Below are positions 55,968-64,000 of a stretch of 64,000 nucleotides of DNA, piece by piece; within the stretch, counting starts at the first letter, position 1, and every line of letters begins with the position of its first letter. This DNA comes from Sphingobium xenophagum NBRC 107872 (GTDB taxonomy: Bacteria; Pseudomonadota; Alphaproteobacteria; Sphingomonadales; Sphingomonadaceae): NCBI RefSeq assembly GCF_000367345.1, contig NZ_BARE01000007.1, forward strand, positions 1 through 64,000, read 5' to 3'. The notes beneath the pieces are model-generated. The model was not told the DNA's origin. It saw nothing but the letters and a program-made list of their open reading frames with translations, and did no database searches. The position numbers and the translations under genes were made by a program.

Positions 55968-56441
55968 TTATACCGGCAAAGGTACGCCCGGCAGGTTTTT
56001 CGACGTGCGGATGGTAAGTGAGGTTTTGACGCTCACCACATTGGGCGCTGGCGTCAGCTTGGACGTCAGAAATTGCTGAAAACTCTGAAGGTCTTTCGCT
56101 ACAACCTTCAAAATAAAGTCGATTTCGCCGTTCAGCATGTGACATTCGCGCACTTCGGGCAGTTCGGCGACATGGTCCTGAAACGCTTTGAGATCGGCTT
56201 CCGCCTGGCTTTTCAAGCTCACCATCGCGAACACCGTGATCGTATAACCCAGCATCCCCGGATCGACCACGGCATGATAGGAGGTGATGGCGCCTGCTTC
56301 CTCCAGTGAACGGACGCGGCGCAGGCACGGCGGCGCGGTCAGGCCCACCTTGCGGGCCAGTTCCACGTTGGTCATCCTGCCATCCTGCTGCAATTCGCCC
56401 AGTATTTGCAGGTCAATGTCGTCGATATTCGGGCCGGCCAT
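55968..56441 (-). CDS. Lrp/AsnC-family regulator
   Basis: A 157-residue regulator: N-terminal helix-turn-helix (IDDIDLQILGELQQDGRMTNVELARKVGL, about 6-35) and the effector RAM domain (ECHMLNGEIDFILKVVAKDL, about 98-118). It resembles members that respond to amino acids. Convergent with the repeat protein and divergent from the histidine kinase; its target is not evident. Confidence 0.92.
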   Translation of the reverse strand: MAGPNIDDIDLQILGELQQDGRMTNVELARKVGLTAPPCLRRVRSLEEAGAITSYHAVVDPGMLGYTITVFAMVSLKSQAEADLKAFQDHVAELPEVRECHMLNGEIDFILKVVAKDLQSFQQFLTSKLTPAPNVVSVKTSLTIRTSKNLPGVPLPV

Positions 56442-56643
56442 TATTGTGCTTATTTCCTGTCCTGATTTCCTGTCCCATCATAATAATGTTTCAGGGCAAT
56501 GCAATTGTCCCACTATGCGACGATCGCTTTCGTTCGCGTAACCAACCCCTTTTCCTTTGCAGGGCTAGGGCTTATCGGTAGTGCGTAACAGCCGCTGCGC
56601 GCACCGGGCACCGGTTTGCGCCACGGCCATATGGGGATTATTG

Positions 56644-58368
56644 GTGCGTTTCAACGATCTGATGCAGACAGTGCTGGCCGCTGACGACCGAGCCGGGCTG
56701 GGCGCGGTGACGTTGTGGCGTCAATGTGTCGATCTGCTGGCGCAGCATGACCGCGCCGACCGTATGCCGATGGCGGCGGACCAGCGGGCTGCCTTGCTCG
56801 ATCGATTGTCGGGGCTACGGTCCAAAATGTCGGAAACGCAGCGCATTGCGACTGTCGTCGAACTCGGCGGTCGGCTGCGGTCGGCCAGCCTGGTCGAATT
56901 TTTTGCGCATGACCGGCCCTCTATCGCCGCTGCCGCAATGGCGCGGGCGCAATTGCCCGACATGGTTTGGGACGATCTGCTGCCGCGACTGACGCCTACT
57001 GCGCGTGGTGTTCTGCGCGGACGACGGGACATCGGCCCGGCGACGCGACTGGCGCTTGAAGCCTTTGGCCCGTCCGATCTGGTGCTGACGACCGTGCGTG
57101 ACGACATGGTGGGGGATAGCGACATGCTGCTGACCGCCGATATGATCCCCGCGAACGATGTGCAGGAGCCGGAGGTCGAGGCCGGCACGGTCACGCCGCT
57201 CCGTGCGCCAGTGGGCGACAAGGACCAGATTCGCAATCTGGTCGATCGGATTGCCCAATTTACCAGCACGCGCTCACCGCCCCAGCCCCTGGAACCGCTG
57301 GCGGACGAACCGGCTGACCGCAGCGCCCCGCCGCGCGATTTCGCGTTCGAGACGGATGCCGCCGGCGTCATTCTGTGGATCGATCGCGGGCCACGCGCGG
57401 CGCTGATCGGCCTGTCGCTGGGGGATGCGGCGCTGGAGGGTGGCAGCGGGCCGGATGGCCATGTCGCGGGCGCCTTTGCCCGGCGCAGCGGGTTCCAGAA
57501 TGGCCGTTTCTCGATAGTCGGTGGGACGATGGCAGGCGAATGGCGACTGTCCGCCGCACCCTTTTTCGATCCACGATCGGGCCGGTTTCAGGGGTATCGC
57601 GGTCAGGCGCGTCGCCCCTTCCTGCATGAAGTGGCGGTACAGCCCGCGCCGCCGCGGGACGGTCTGAGCGGTCTGTCGGCGGATTCGCTGCGCCAGCTGG
57701 TGCATGAACTGCGCACGCCCCTGAACGCGATTCTGGGCTTTGCCGAGATTATCGAACAGGAATTGTTCGGTCCTGCGGGCGCTGAATATCGTGACATGGC
57801 TGGCAATATTGCGGTCGATGCACGCCATCTGCTTGCGGCATTCGATGATCTGGATCTCGCCGCCCGCGTGTCGCGCGGCGACGATGTCAGCACGCCGCAA
57901 TTGCTAGATCCCGAAATGCTGGTGCGCCAGATCGCCAGTCGCTTCCGTGATCAGGGTGGGGCGTTGGTCGACATCGCGATGGCAGCCAGCCTGCCGCCGG
58001 TGCAGATCGACCCGGTGCAGGGGGAGCGCATGGTGCAACATCTGCTGCGCACGCTGATTTCGGTCGCGCCAAAAGGGGAAGCGGTGACGGGTGCCTGCTG
58101 GTTCCAGCCCGACGGGGGCAATGGGCGCGTGGTGCTGGCCATCGACCGGCCATCCAGTCTGGCAGGTATGGAAGAAGCGCAATTGCTCGATCCCGGCTAT
58201 ACGTCCGATGGCGACTGGGCCGATGGGCCGCTGCTGGGGCTGGGCTTTTCGCTGCGTCTGATCCGCAGCCTGGCCGGAACATGCGGCGGCAGTCTGGATG
58301 TGGAGCCGGGGCGCTTGCTGCTCGCCATCCCCGCCGCCAGCATTGCGGAAGATACGCAGCACGCCTGA
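56644..58368 (+). CDS. Histidine kinase with a degenerate ATP domain
   Basis: About 574 residues from GTG 56644, which follows GGGG at a fair spacing; GTG 56581 would add 21 unlikely residues. Residues 1-200 are helical with no known domain, a PAS-like region follows, and the dimerisation box is clear (HELRTPLNAILGFAE, His354). The ATP domain keeps the late GLGFSLRLIRSLAGTCGGSL motif but lacks the Asn of the N-box (ERMVQHLLRTLI instead) and the DxGxG motif. Either ATP binding is weak or the protein is a histidine-phosphotransfer or scaffold protein. No response regulator is adjacent. Confidence 0.8.
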   Translation: MRFNDLMQTVLAADDRAGLGAVTLWRQCVDLLAQHDRADRMPMAADQRAALLDRLSGLRSKMSETQRIATVVELGGRLRSASLVEFFAHDRPSIAAAAMARAQLPDMVWDDLLPRLTPTARGVLRGRRDIGPATRLALEAFGPSDLVLTTVRDDMVGDSDMLLTADMIPANDVQEPEVEAGTVTPLRAPVGDKDQIRNLVDRIAQFTSTRSPPQPLEPLADEPADRSAPPRDFAFETDAAGVILWIDRGPRAALIGLSLGDAALEGGSGPDGHVAGAFARRSGFQNGRFSIVGGTMAGEWRLSAAPFFDPRSGRFQGYRGQARRPFLHEVAVQPAPPRDGLSGLSADSLRQLVHELRTPLNAILGFAEIIEQELFGPAGAEYRDMAGNIAVDARHLLAAFDDLDLAARVSRGDDVSTPQLLDPEMLVRQIASRFRDQGGALVDIAMAASLPPVQIDPVQGERMVQHLLRTLISVAPKGEAVTGACWFQPDGGNGRVVLAIDRPSSLAGMEEAQLLDPGYTSDGDWADGPLLGLGFSLRLIRSLAGTCGGSLDVEPGRLLLAIPAASIAEDTQHA

Positions 58369-58415
58369 CGGGCACGGCAACCCTATGGCAACCATTGCGC
58401 GCTAAGGGGAGGGGC

Positions 58416-59453
58416 ATGACTGTTTCCTCCCATGATGGCAACCTGCTGGCCCCGCCTTTGCCGCAGGACAGGATCACCCTCGATCCCGCCTTCGGCACCC
58501 GGTTCATGCTTTTTGTCGATACCGAAGAGGAATTCGACTGGAACGCGCCGTTCAGCCGTACCGGCCATGGCGTCACCGCTCTGTCCGGCATGGCGCGCGG
58601 GCAGGACTATTTCGCGGCGGCAGGCATCAAGCCGGTCTATGTCACCGATTACCCGGTGGTCGATTGCGACGCGGCGTCAGCGATGATGGCGCAGTGGGTT
58701 GGCGATGGCACTGCTGATGTCGGCGCGCATCTTCACCCCTGGGTCAACCCGCCCCACGTCGAGAAGGTGAACGCCGCCAATTCCTATGTCGGTTTCCTGC
58801 CGGAAGCGGTAGAACGCGCCAAGCTGGAGGCGCTATGCCGCCGGATCGAGGAACGCTTTGGCCAGCGACCCATTGCCTATCGCGCTGGCCGCTACGGCGT
58901 TGGTCCCAACAGTGCGCGACTGCTTAGCGATGCCGGGTTCCGCCTGGACAGTTCGGTGCGCAGCCGCTTCGATTATAGCCAACAGCAAGGCCCCGATTTT
59001 TGCGGATTGCCCCAAACCCCCTATTGGGCAGGGCCGGACCGGAACTTGGTGGAACTGCCATTGTCGACAGCCTTTGTCGGCCTGCTGCGCGGTGCAGGTG
59101 AGCGCCTTTATCGCGCAGCCCAGACGATGGGACCGCTTGCGGGCGCCCTGTCGCGCGCCCGCATGTTGAGCCGGGTGCCGCTGACGCCAGAAGGCATCTC
59201 CGCATCAGAAGCCATCGCGGCAATCGACGCCCTGATCGAAGAACGCGTGCCAGTTCTCAATTTCAGCTTCCATTCGCCCACGCTGGAGCCTGGCCATACG
59301 CCCTATGTCCGTAACGAAGCCGACCGCGCCGCCTTTTACATTTGGTGGGACAGGGTGCTGACCCATCTGGCAAAGCGGGGCGTAAGGGCGGCCAGCCTCG
59401 ATCAGTTTCTTAACGCGGTGCCCATGCGTATCGAGACTTGCCAAGCGGCGTGA
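58416..59453 (+). CDS. Polysaccharide deacetylase (WalW-like)
   Basis: A 345-residue carbohydrate-esterase family 4-like enzyme without signal peptide. The catalytic segment LFVDTEEEFDW replaces the classical TFDDG; AHLHPW (about 110) holds the metal-binding histidines, and IAYRAGRYGVGPNSARLL and FSFHSPTLEPG are further conserved parts. Similar proteins in sphingomonads are named WalW and lie near lipopolysaccharide or polysaccharide genes. AGGGGAGG precedes ATG 58416. Confidence 0.8.
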   Translation: MTVSSHDGNLLAPPLPQDRITLDPAFGTRFMLFVDTEEEFDWNAPFSRTGHGVTALSGMARGQDYFAAAGIKPVYVTDYPVVDCDAASAMMAQWVGDGTADVGAHLHPWVNPPHVEKVNAANSYVGFLPEAVERAKLEALCRRIEERFGQRPIAYRAGRYGVGPNSARLLSDAGFRLDSSVRSRFDYSQQQGPDFCGLPQTPYWAGPDRNLVELPLSTAFVGLLRGAGERLYRAAQTMGPLAGALSRARMLSRVPLTPEGISASEAIAAIDALIEERVPVLNFSFHSPTLEPGHTPYVRNEADRAAFYIWWDRVLTHLAKRGVRAASLDQFLNAVPMRIETCQAA

Positions 59454-59485
59454 TGCTCCTTAATCGGGCGTTCGTTGACAAGGTG

Positions 59486-59562
59486 GGGCCTGTAGCTCAA
59501 CTGGTTAGAGCTGTCCGCTCATAACGGATAGGTTGCGGGTTCAAGTCCTGCCGGGCCCACCA
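59486..59562 (+). tRNA. tRNA with anticodon CAT, probably tRNA-Ile2
   Basis: Acceptor GGGCCTG with CGGGCCC, D-arm GTAGCTCAACTGGTTAGAGC, anticodon stem GTCCG/CGGAT around CTCATAA (anticodon CAT) and T-loop GGTTCAAGTCC. CCA is encoded (59560-59562). Acceptor sequence and loop resemble alphaproteobacterial tRNA-Ile2 (reads AUA after lysidine modification) more than elongator tRNA-Met; identity is inferred. Length is 77. Confidence 0.9.
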
Positions 59563-59664
59563 CATTTCCTAATCATGATCTCTATAGCGCATTTCCGCTA
59601 CAGGCTTTCCCGTGGTCGCGAGATGCGCCTTGTCTCACGACATCTCACCCTGGCGCGGCCCACA

Positions 59665-59684
59665 GGGGGCACCGACGGGGGCAC
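59665..59684. repeat. Direct repeat GGGGGCAC, possible remnant of integration
   Basis: GGGGGCAC occurs at 59665-59672 and 59677-59684, twelve bases apart, in the 170-base gap (59563-59732) between the tRNA 3' end and the AraC gene. Such G-rich repeats near a tRNA end can be arm-type sites of an integrase. No integrase gene is seen here. Nothing else is identifiable in this gap. Confidence 0.3.
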
Positions 59685-59732
59685 TGGAATAGAAATTGGG
59701 GACATCCAGGCCATGATCAGACCCGAAAATGG

Positions 59733-60623
59733 TCAGGCGGCTACCTGGGCAATTTGACGAGTGGCCTTTGCGTCGCTGACCGGCGGCAAGCCGAACAGAC
59801 GGCCATATTCGCGAGTGAACTGCGATATGCTCTCGTATCCGACTGCGAACGCGGCGGTTGCCGCGCTAACGCCCGCAGAATGCATCAGCCGCCGCGCCTC
59901 GATCAGGCGAAGCTGCTTCTGGAATTGCAGTGGCGAGAGAGACGTCACCGCCTTGAAGTGCTGGTGGAACGAGGACGAACTCATTCCGGCAGCGGCAGCG
60001 AGGCGGTCTATCGGCAGAGGCTTCGCGAAGTCAGTGCGCAACAAGGCTACCGCGCGGGCGACACGTTCAACATGGCCATCGGGCCAGCCGATCCGCCTGA
60101 TCGCGTCGCCATGCCGTCCCGCCAACAGCCAGTAGTGCATTTCGCGAACGAGTTGCGCCTGCAGCACCGGCACGGAAGCCGGCCGATCGAGCAGCCGCAT
60201 GAGACGCAGCGCCGCATCGGCCACTTCGACGTCAGTTTGATCGACCCGGACCGGCGCTAGGTCAGAGCAGTTCACAGCCTTCATCTGTCCGGCAAGGTCA
60301 GCAATGATCGCCGGGTCCAGCTCTAGGACCAGCGAATAATATGGCGCTGCGATGCTGGCGCGCGTGATCTGGCTGACGGTCGGCACGTCGGCGGTGATCA
60401 GCAGCGAATCGCCGGCCGAAAAGTCGAAGCTCTGCGTTCCCATCGTCACGCGCTTCGCGCCCTGCACCACGAGGCAGAGCAAAGGCCGCGAGATATCGTG
60501 CTTCAAGTCGCCCGTCGCGGTCGCGCGCACGGCGAAGACGCCCTGAATCGGCGTTGGCGCCATACCCTCGCGATCTGCGTGGACTTCAGCGTGGCGGCGG
60601 ACGGCGTCAAGCAGCGTGGTCAT
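59733..60623 (-). CDS. AraC-family transcriptional regulator
   Basis: A 296-residue regulator. The N-terminal cupin-like part (residues 15-170, with LCLVVQGAKRVTMGTQSFDFSAGDSLL) resembles the AraC_N domain of proteins that control aldehyde or alcohol genes. The C-terminal double helix-turn-helix (LPIDRLAAAAGMSSSSFHQHFKAVTSLSPLQFQKQLRL and AAFAVGYESISQFTREYGRLFG) is complete. ATG 60623 is chosen. It is divergent from an SDR gene, its probable target. Confidence 0.92.
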   Translation of the reverse strand: MTTLLDAVRRHAEVHADREGMAPTPIQGVFAVRATATGDLKHDISRPLLCLVVQGAKRVTMGTQSFDFSAGDSLLITADVPTVSQITRASIAAPYYSLVLELDPAIIADLAGQMKAVNCSDLAPVRVDQTDVEVADAALRLMRLLDRPASVPVLQAQLVREMHYWLLAGRHGDAIRRIGWPDGHVERVARAVALLRTDFAKPLPIDRLAAAAGMSSSSFHQHFKAVTSLSPLQFQKQLRLIEARRLMHSAGVSAATAAFAVGYESISQFTREYGRLFGLPPVSDAKATRQIAQVAA

Positions 60624-60756
60624 TTCGCTACCATATCGCCTTCGAGACAATCGCGCACCATCTTTCGGAGTATTAGGCAAAGATCGTCGAGCTTCCGGCA
60701 ACACCCGCTCGCCACATCCTGACATAAGGGGTTCACCGAAAAGAAGGAGACCTGTC

Positions 60757-61512
60757 ATGACCAAGATCGCACTTGTTACCGGCAGCAGCCGCGGCCTCGG
60801 CCGCAACACCGCGCTCGCCATCGCGCGCAAGGGAGGCGATGTGATCGTCACCTATCACAGCCGCTCCGGCGACGCCGACAAGGTGGTCGCAGAGATTCAG
60901 GCAATGGGTCGGAAGGCTGTCGCGCTGCAACTCGATACGGGCAACGTCGCTGGTTTCGCCGACTTTGCGACGCGCCTCAAGGATGCGCTGGGCACGACCT
61001 GGCAGCGCGACACCCTGGATCATCTCGTCAACAATGCCGGACATGGTGACTATGCGCTCATCGCCGACACCAGCGAAGCGCAATTCGACGCGCTGATAAA
61101 TGTGCATTTCAAGGGCGTGTTTTTTCTGACCCAGACGCTGCTGCCGCTGATCGCCGATGGTGGGCGCATCGTGAATCTTTCGTCGGGGCTGACGCGCTTC
61201 TGTGCGCCCGGCTTCGGCGCCTATGCAGCGGCGAAGGGAGCGATCGAGGTTCTTAGCCTCTATCTCGCCAAGGAACTCGGCAACCGCGGTATCGCGGTCA
61301 ATACCGTTGCCCCAGGCGCGATCGAAACCGACTTTCTCGGCGGTGCGGTTCGCGACACGCCTGACATGAACCAGCAATTCGCCGACATGACCGCGTTGGG
61401 ACGCGTTGGCGTACCTGACGACATCGGACCAATGATCGCGAGCCTGCTCAGCGAGGATAATCGCTGGGTCAATGCTCAGCGCATCGAGGTTTCGGGCGGC
61501 CAGGCCATTTGA
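60757..61512 (+). CDS. SDR-family oxidoreductase
   Basis: A 251-residue NAD(P)H-dependent enzyme. TGSSRGLG (about 8-15), NNAG (about 91-94), the catalytic Ser in NLSSG, the Tyr-x-x-x-Lys motif YAAAK (about 154-158) and the PG motif APGAIETDF are all present, so it should be active. The substrate is unknown. GGAGA seven bases upstream supports ATG 60757. Divergent from the AraC regulator; the 133-base spacer between them probably holds both promoters. Confidence 0.93.
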   Translation: MTKIALVTGSSRGLGRNTALAIARKGGDVIVTYHSRSGDADKVVAEIQAMGRKAVALQLDTGNVAGFADFATRLKDALGTTWQRDTLDHLVNNAGHGDYALIADTSEAQFDALINVHFKGVFFLTQTLLPLIADGGRIVNLSSGLTRFCAPGFGAYAAAKGAIEVLSLYLAKELGNRGIAVNTVAPGAIETDFLGGAVRDTPDMNQQFADMTALGRVGVPDDIGPMIASLLSEDNRWVNAQRIEVSGGQAI

Positions 61513-61677
61513 GAAAGTCTGTGGCAACAGGGTCAACGGGCCAACAAGATATTCTGGCCACCATTTGCATCCTGACGCAATGGCGCAGCCTGTCCAGGTT
61601 ACGCATCACGCAGATCGCCTTGAGGCAATGATCTTCGATCAGCAGCGCTGTTGTCTGGAGAATGCCGACTTCAGACA

Positions 61678-62328
61678 TCAGTGCTGCTGATTGCGCAGCC
61701 GTTCCTTTTCTTCGGTCTGCCAGACCGTGTCGCCGCTTTGCCAGTTTGCCGGACAGCCAGTGCAATCCTTCATCCAGGCATCCTGAAACACCGCAAAGCG
61801 GATGCGTGACCCGTCCATGATCGCCTTTTCCAGATTGGCTTCGTAGAATTTCGCTTCCAGCAGATCGGCGTGGATCAGCTTGGCTTCTTTGAAGGACGCG
61901 CCTTTCAATAGCGCCTTTTCGAGTGTCGCCGCTGTAAAATCGACACGGTCGAAGGTCGCATGACCAGCCCTTGCAAAGGCGAGATTGGAACCGCGCAGCG
62001 ATGCACCCGTCAATTGCGCGCCGTTGAGGAACGCTATGGACAGGTCCGCCCCATCAAGATCAGCCCCGTTCAGATTGGCGCCGCTCAGGTTCGCATGGCG
62101 CATGTCAGCGCGCGACAGCTTGGCTCCACTAAGGTCTGCGCCTGTCAAATCGGCGTTCGCCAGATCGGCAAAGCGCAAGTCCACGCCGGGGCAAGAGGTG
62201 CGTGGGGCGATGGTGCATCCATTCACGATCCACGGCGTCGGACGCTCTTCCACATTGACGATCTTCTGCTGTGCATAGGCAGGAACAGCAGCCGCGACAA
62301 TCATCAAGGCAAGGCAGGCGAAGCGCAT
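61678..62328 (-). CDS. Secreted pentapeptide-repeat protein
   Basis: A 216-residue protein: signal peptide cleaved near AYAQ (about residue 20), then about 20 pentapeptide A(D/N)LxX repeats (LANADLTGADLSGAKLSRAD and similar) forming a right-handed quadrilateral beta-helix. Cysteines flank the repeats (NGCTIAPRTSC before, CTGC after) and may cap the helix by disulfides. ATG 62328 is chosen. It follows the PQQ dehydrogenase by 108 bases on the same strand. Pentapeptide proteins that protect gyrase act in the cytoplasm; export argues against that here. Confidence 0.82.
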   Translation of the reverse strand: MRFACLALMIVAAAVPAYAQQKIVNVEERPTPWIVNGCTIAPRTSCPGVDLRFADLANADLTGADLSGAKLSRADMRHANLSGANLNGADLDGADLSIAFLNGAQLTGASLRGSNLAFARAGHATFDRVDFTAATLEKALLKGASFKEAKLIHADLLEAKFYEANLEKAIMDGSRIRFAVFQDAWMKDCTGCPANWQSGDTVWQTEEKERLRNQQH

Positions 62329-62436
62329 GGGATGGTCCGATCCACGACAAAAGGGGGTGTCCGGGCGGAGACGCGAGGGAGGTCGCGGTCCGCCCGGACG
62401 CTTCGCGCGGAGTGTCGGGCTCCGCGCCAAGACAAT

Positions 62437-64000
62437 TCAGACTTCAGGCAATTCGAACACCCAGAAGGAGCCGCCCTGACTGACCGTGCGCGTTAGGTCG
62501 GCCATGTCGCCACCCCATAGCGGCACCGCGCCGCCATAGCCGGACGCCAGGCCGATATATTGTTTGCCATCCTCTTCCCAAGTAATGGGAACCGACACCA
62601 CGCCCGAGCCGGTCTGAAATTTCCAGAGCTCTTCGCCGGTCTTGGCGTTGAAGATTTTCACATAGCCATCGCTTGTGCCCTGGATAACGATATTACCCTT
62701 GGTGGTGACATTGCCACCCCAGAGCGGCAGAGGCTCCTTGGCTTCCCATGCGATCTTGCCGGTCTTGGGATCCATGGCCCTCAGCACGCCGACATGATCG
62801 TCGAACTGCTTGCGGATGCGGAATCCCTGACCCAGATAGGCCGCCCCCTTGTTGTAAGTGACATTTTCCGTCCAATAGTCTTCCGACCAGTCGTTGGACG
62901 GGATGTAGAAGAGACCGGTGCCGGGGTTATACGACATGGGCATCCAGTTGGTGCCGCCCAGGAAATTGGGTGTAACCCGGATGCTTTCGCCCTTTTCCTT
63001 GCCTGGCGCAGGCGGCGGCGGGCGCTGTCCGGGATTTTCGATCGGGCGGCCGTTGGCGACGTCCCATTTGCTTGCCCAACTGATGTCGGGAACGAAGGGA
63101 TAGATGCCGAGTGCGCTGCCCTTCTGCTTGCTGATCTTTCCGTCCCGCTTGGTCAGCTTGTCGAGGTCGGTCACGAAGAAATAGCCGTTGCGGTCGGCAT
63201 GGGCGCCAGCGCGGATCGTCTTGCCGTCCTTTTCCAGATCGAACAACACGATCGGGTTGTTGCCCGAAAAGTCCCAGGCGTCATTGGGCGTGTGCTGGAA
63301 GAAGCCAACCGGTTCCCCAGTCGACGGTTCGATATAGACCTGTCCCGACGTGTAGAGGCTGTCGCCGGGCGAGCGCTTCCATGTGTTCCATGGCGCAGGG
63401 TTGCCGGTGCCGATGACGATGGTGTTGGTCTTTTCATCATAGGTGGCCGATTGCCACGGCGCACCGCCACCATGATTCCAAGCCTCGACCTTCTTGCCGT
63501 CCTTGTCATTGGGCCAGCTGGGCGCTTTGGGATCGCCGGTGAAGGTTGAGGGTTTTCCGTTCAGACGACCCTGATGCCCTTCCACCATCGGACGCATCCA
63601 GATTTCTTCGCCGGTATCGGGATCGCGGGCATATAGTTCGCCCACCACGCCGAATTCATCGCCGGACGACCCGTGGATCAGCATGACCTTGCCGGTCTTC
63701 TTGTCCTTCACGATGGTCGGCGCGCCAGTCATGGTGTAACCGGCCTTGTGGTCCTGGAATTTCTTGTTCCACACGACCTTGCCGGTCTTGCGGTCCAGCG
63801 CGACCATGCCCGCGTCCAGCGTACCGAAGAAGATCTTGTCGCCATAAATGGCCGCGCCCCGATTGACGACGTCGCAGCAGGGGCGGATGTCGTCAGGCAA
63901 GCGGGCCGTGTAGGACCAGATTTTCTTGCCCGTCTTGACGTCCAGCGCGAAGACGCGGCTATAGGATGCGGTGACATAGATGACGCCATCATAGACCAGC
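62437..64000 (-). CDS. PQQ-dependent alcohol dehydrogenase (5' end beyond window)
   Basis: The C-terminal 520 residues of a quinoprotein of the methanol/ethanol dehydrogenase type; the frame is open through base 64000. It has eight-bladed propeller repeats with LDxKTGKxxW tryptophan-docking motifs. The adjacent Cys-Cys pair PCCDVV (bases 63873-63878) forms the vicinal disulfide over PQQ, and WDFSGNN (63257-63277) carries the catalytic Asp. The residue two positions after this Asp is Ser, not Asp, which points to calcium rather than a lanthanide. There is no C-terminal cytochrome c domain, so it is a simple periplasmic quinoprotein. Confidence 0.9.
   Translation of the reverse strand, partial: LVYDGVIYVTASYSRVFALDVKTGKKIWSYTARLPDDIRPCCDVVNRGAAIYGDKIFFGTLDAGMVALDRKTGKVVWNKKFQDHKAGYTMTGAPTIVKDKKTGKVMLIHGSSGDEFGVVGELYARDPDTGEEIWMRPMVEGHQGRLNGKPSTFTGDPKAPSWPNDKDGKKVEAWNHGGGAPWQSATYDEKTNTIVIGTGNPAPWNTWKRSPGDSLYTSGQVYIEPSTGEPVGFFQHTPNDAWDFSGNNPIVLFDLEKDGKTIRAGAHADRNGYFFVTDLDKLTKRDGKISKQKGSALGIYPFVPDISWASKWDVANGRPIENPGQRPPPPAPGKEKGESIRVTPNFLGGTNWMPMSYNPGTGLFYIPSNDWSEDYWTENVTYNKGAAYLGQGFRIRKQFDDHVGVLRAMDPKTGKIAWEAKEPLPLWGGNVTTKGNIVIQGTSDGYVKIFNAKTGEELWKFQTGSGVVSVPITWEEDGKQYIGLASGYGGAVPLWGGDMADLTRTVSQGGSFWVFELPEV

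Noticed and set aside
61469..61765. A minus-strand 98-codon frame spanning the SDR end and the pentapeptide gene end
   Set aside because: It overlaps two firm genes and its middle part resembles no family I can name; not enough to call a gene or a pseudogene.

Overview
The window looks like chromosomal core DNA of a sphingomonad (Alphaproteobacteria, Sphingomonadaceae, probably close to Sphingobium). The evidence is high GC, the F0-only ATP synthase cluster atpI-B-E-F'-F with the F1 genes elsewhere, a SapC-family protein, a TIGR02300-type acidic zinc-ribbon protein, the trpF-trpB-trpA-accD-folC order, and the characteristic intergenic palindromes that give false starts such as MLKQVQHDD. I found no prophage, complete insertion sequence, CRISPR array or rRNA operon. 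Genus assignment is inference.

Layout. 1-4.0 kb: the 3' part of a short SecA-like ATPase facing a hlyD-tolC pair. 4.2-9.0 kb: tRNA-Glu, sapC, an FAD-linked dehydrogenase, a secreted unknown and an RhlE-type helicase. 9.0-14.2 kb: a palindromic repeat, a low-GC orphan gene, radC and the ydbH-ynbE-ydbL envelope operon. 14.4-17.1 kb: ATP synthase F0. 17.1-25.7 kb: uvrC-recO, leuB, a hemerythrin-like protein, a chain of overlapping genes (threonine dehydratase, metZ, apaG, LysR) and a lipoprotein. 25.7-32.3 kb (mainly minus): a CPA2 antiporter, tRNA-Leu, ihfB, and the aroA - small membrane protein - cmk - rpsA cluster. 32.4-38.9 kb: twin tRNA-Ala genes, GAF and cache proteins, uvrD/pcrA, a Gfa-like protein, and an NsrR-type regulator divergent from a single-domain globin. 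38.9-42.9 kb: rsmD, an RsuA-family pseudouridine synthase, a lone receiver domain and an AmpG-like permease. 42.9-50.4 kb: acyltransferase-trpF-trpB-trpA-accD-folC on the minus strand, with a ceramide-type glycosyltransferase divergent from it. 50.4-59.5 kb: gyrA, two tandem secreted repeat-protein paralogues, an Lrp regulator, a degenerate histidine kinase and a polysaccharide deacetylase. 59.5-64 kb: tRNA(CAU) followed by a likely accessory patch (AraC regulator with divergent SDR), a secreted pentapeptide-repeat protein, and a PQQ alcohol dehydrogenase that runs off the right edge.

Genes are tightly packed. Many neighbours share ATGA or GTGA junctions, and four convergent pairs overlap by 16-38 bases within coding sequence. 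The most promising loci for something not well described are the short SecA/HlyD/TolC group at the left edge, the NsrR-globin pair with a clear palindrome between them, the lipid acyltransferase/glycosyltransferase pair, and the tRNA-linked patch at the right end. Nothing here is a clear-cut new defence or mobile system.
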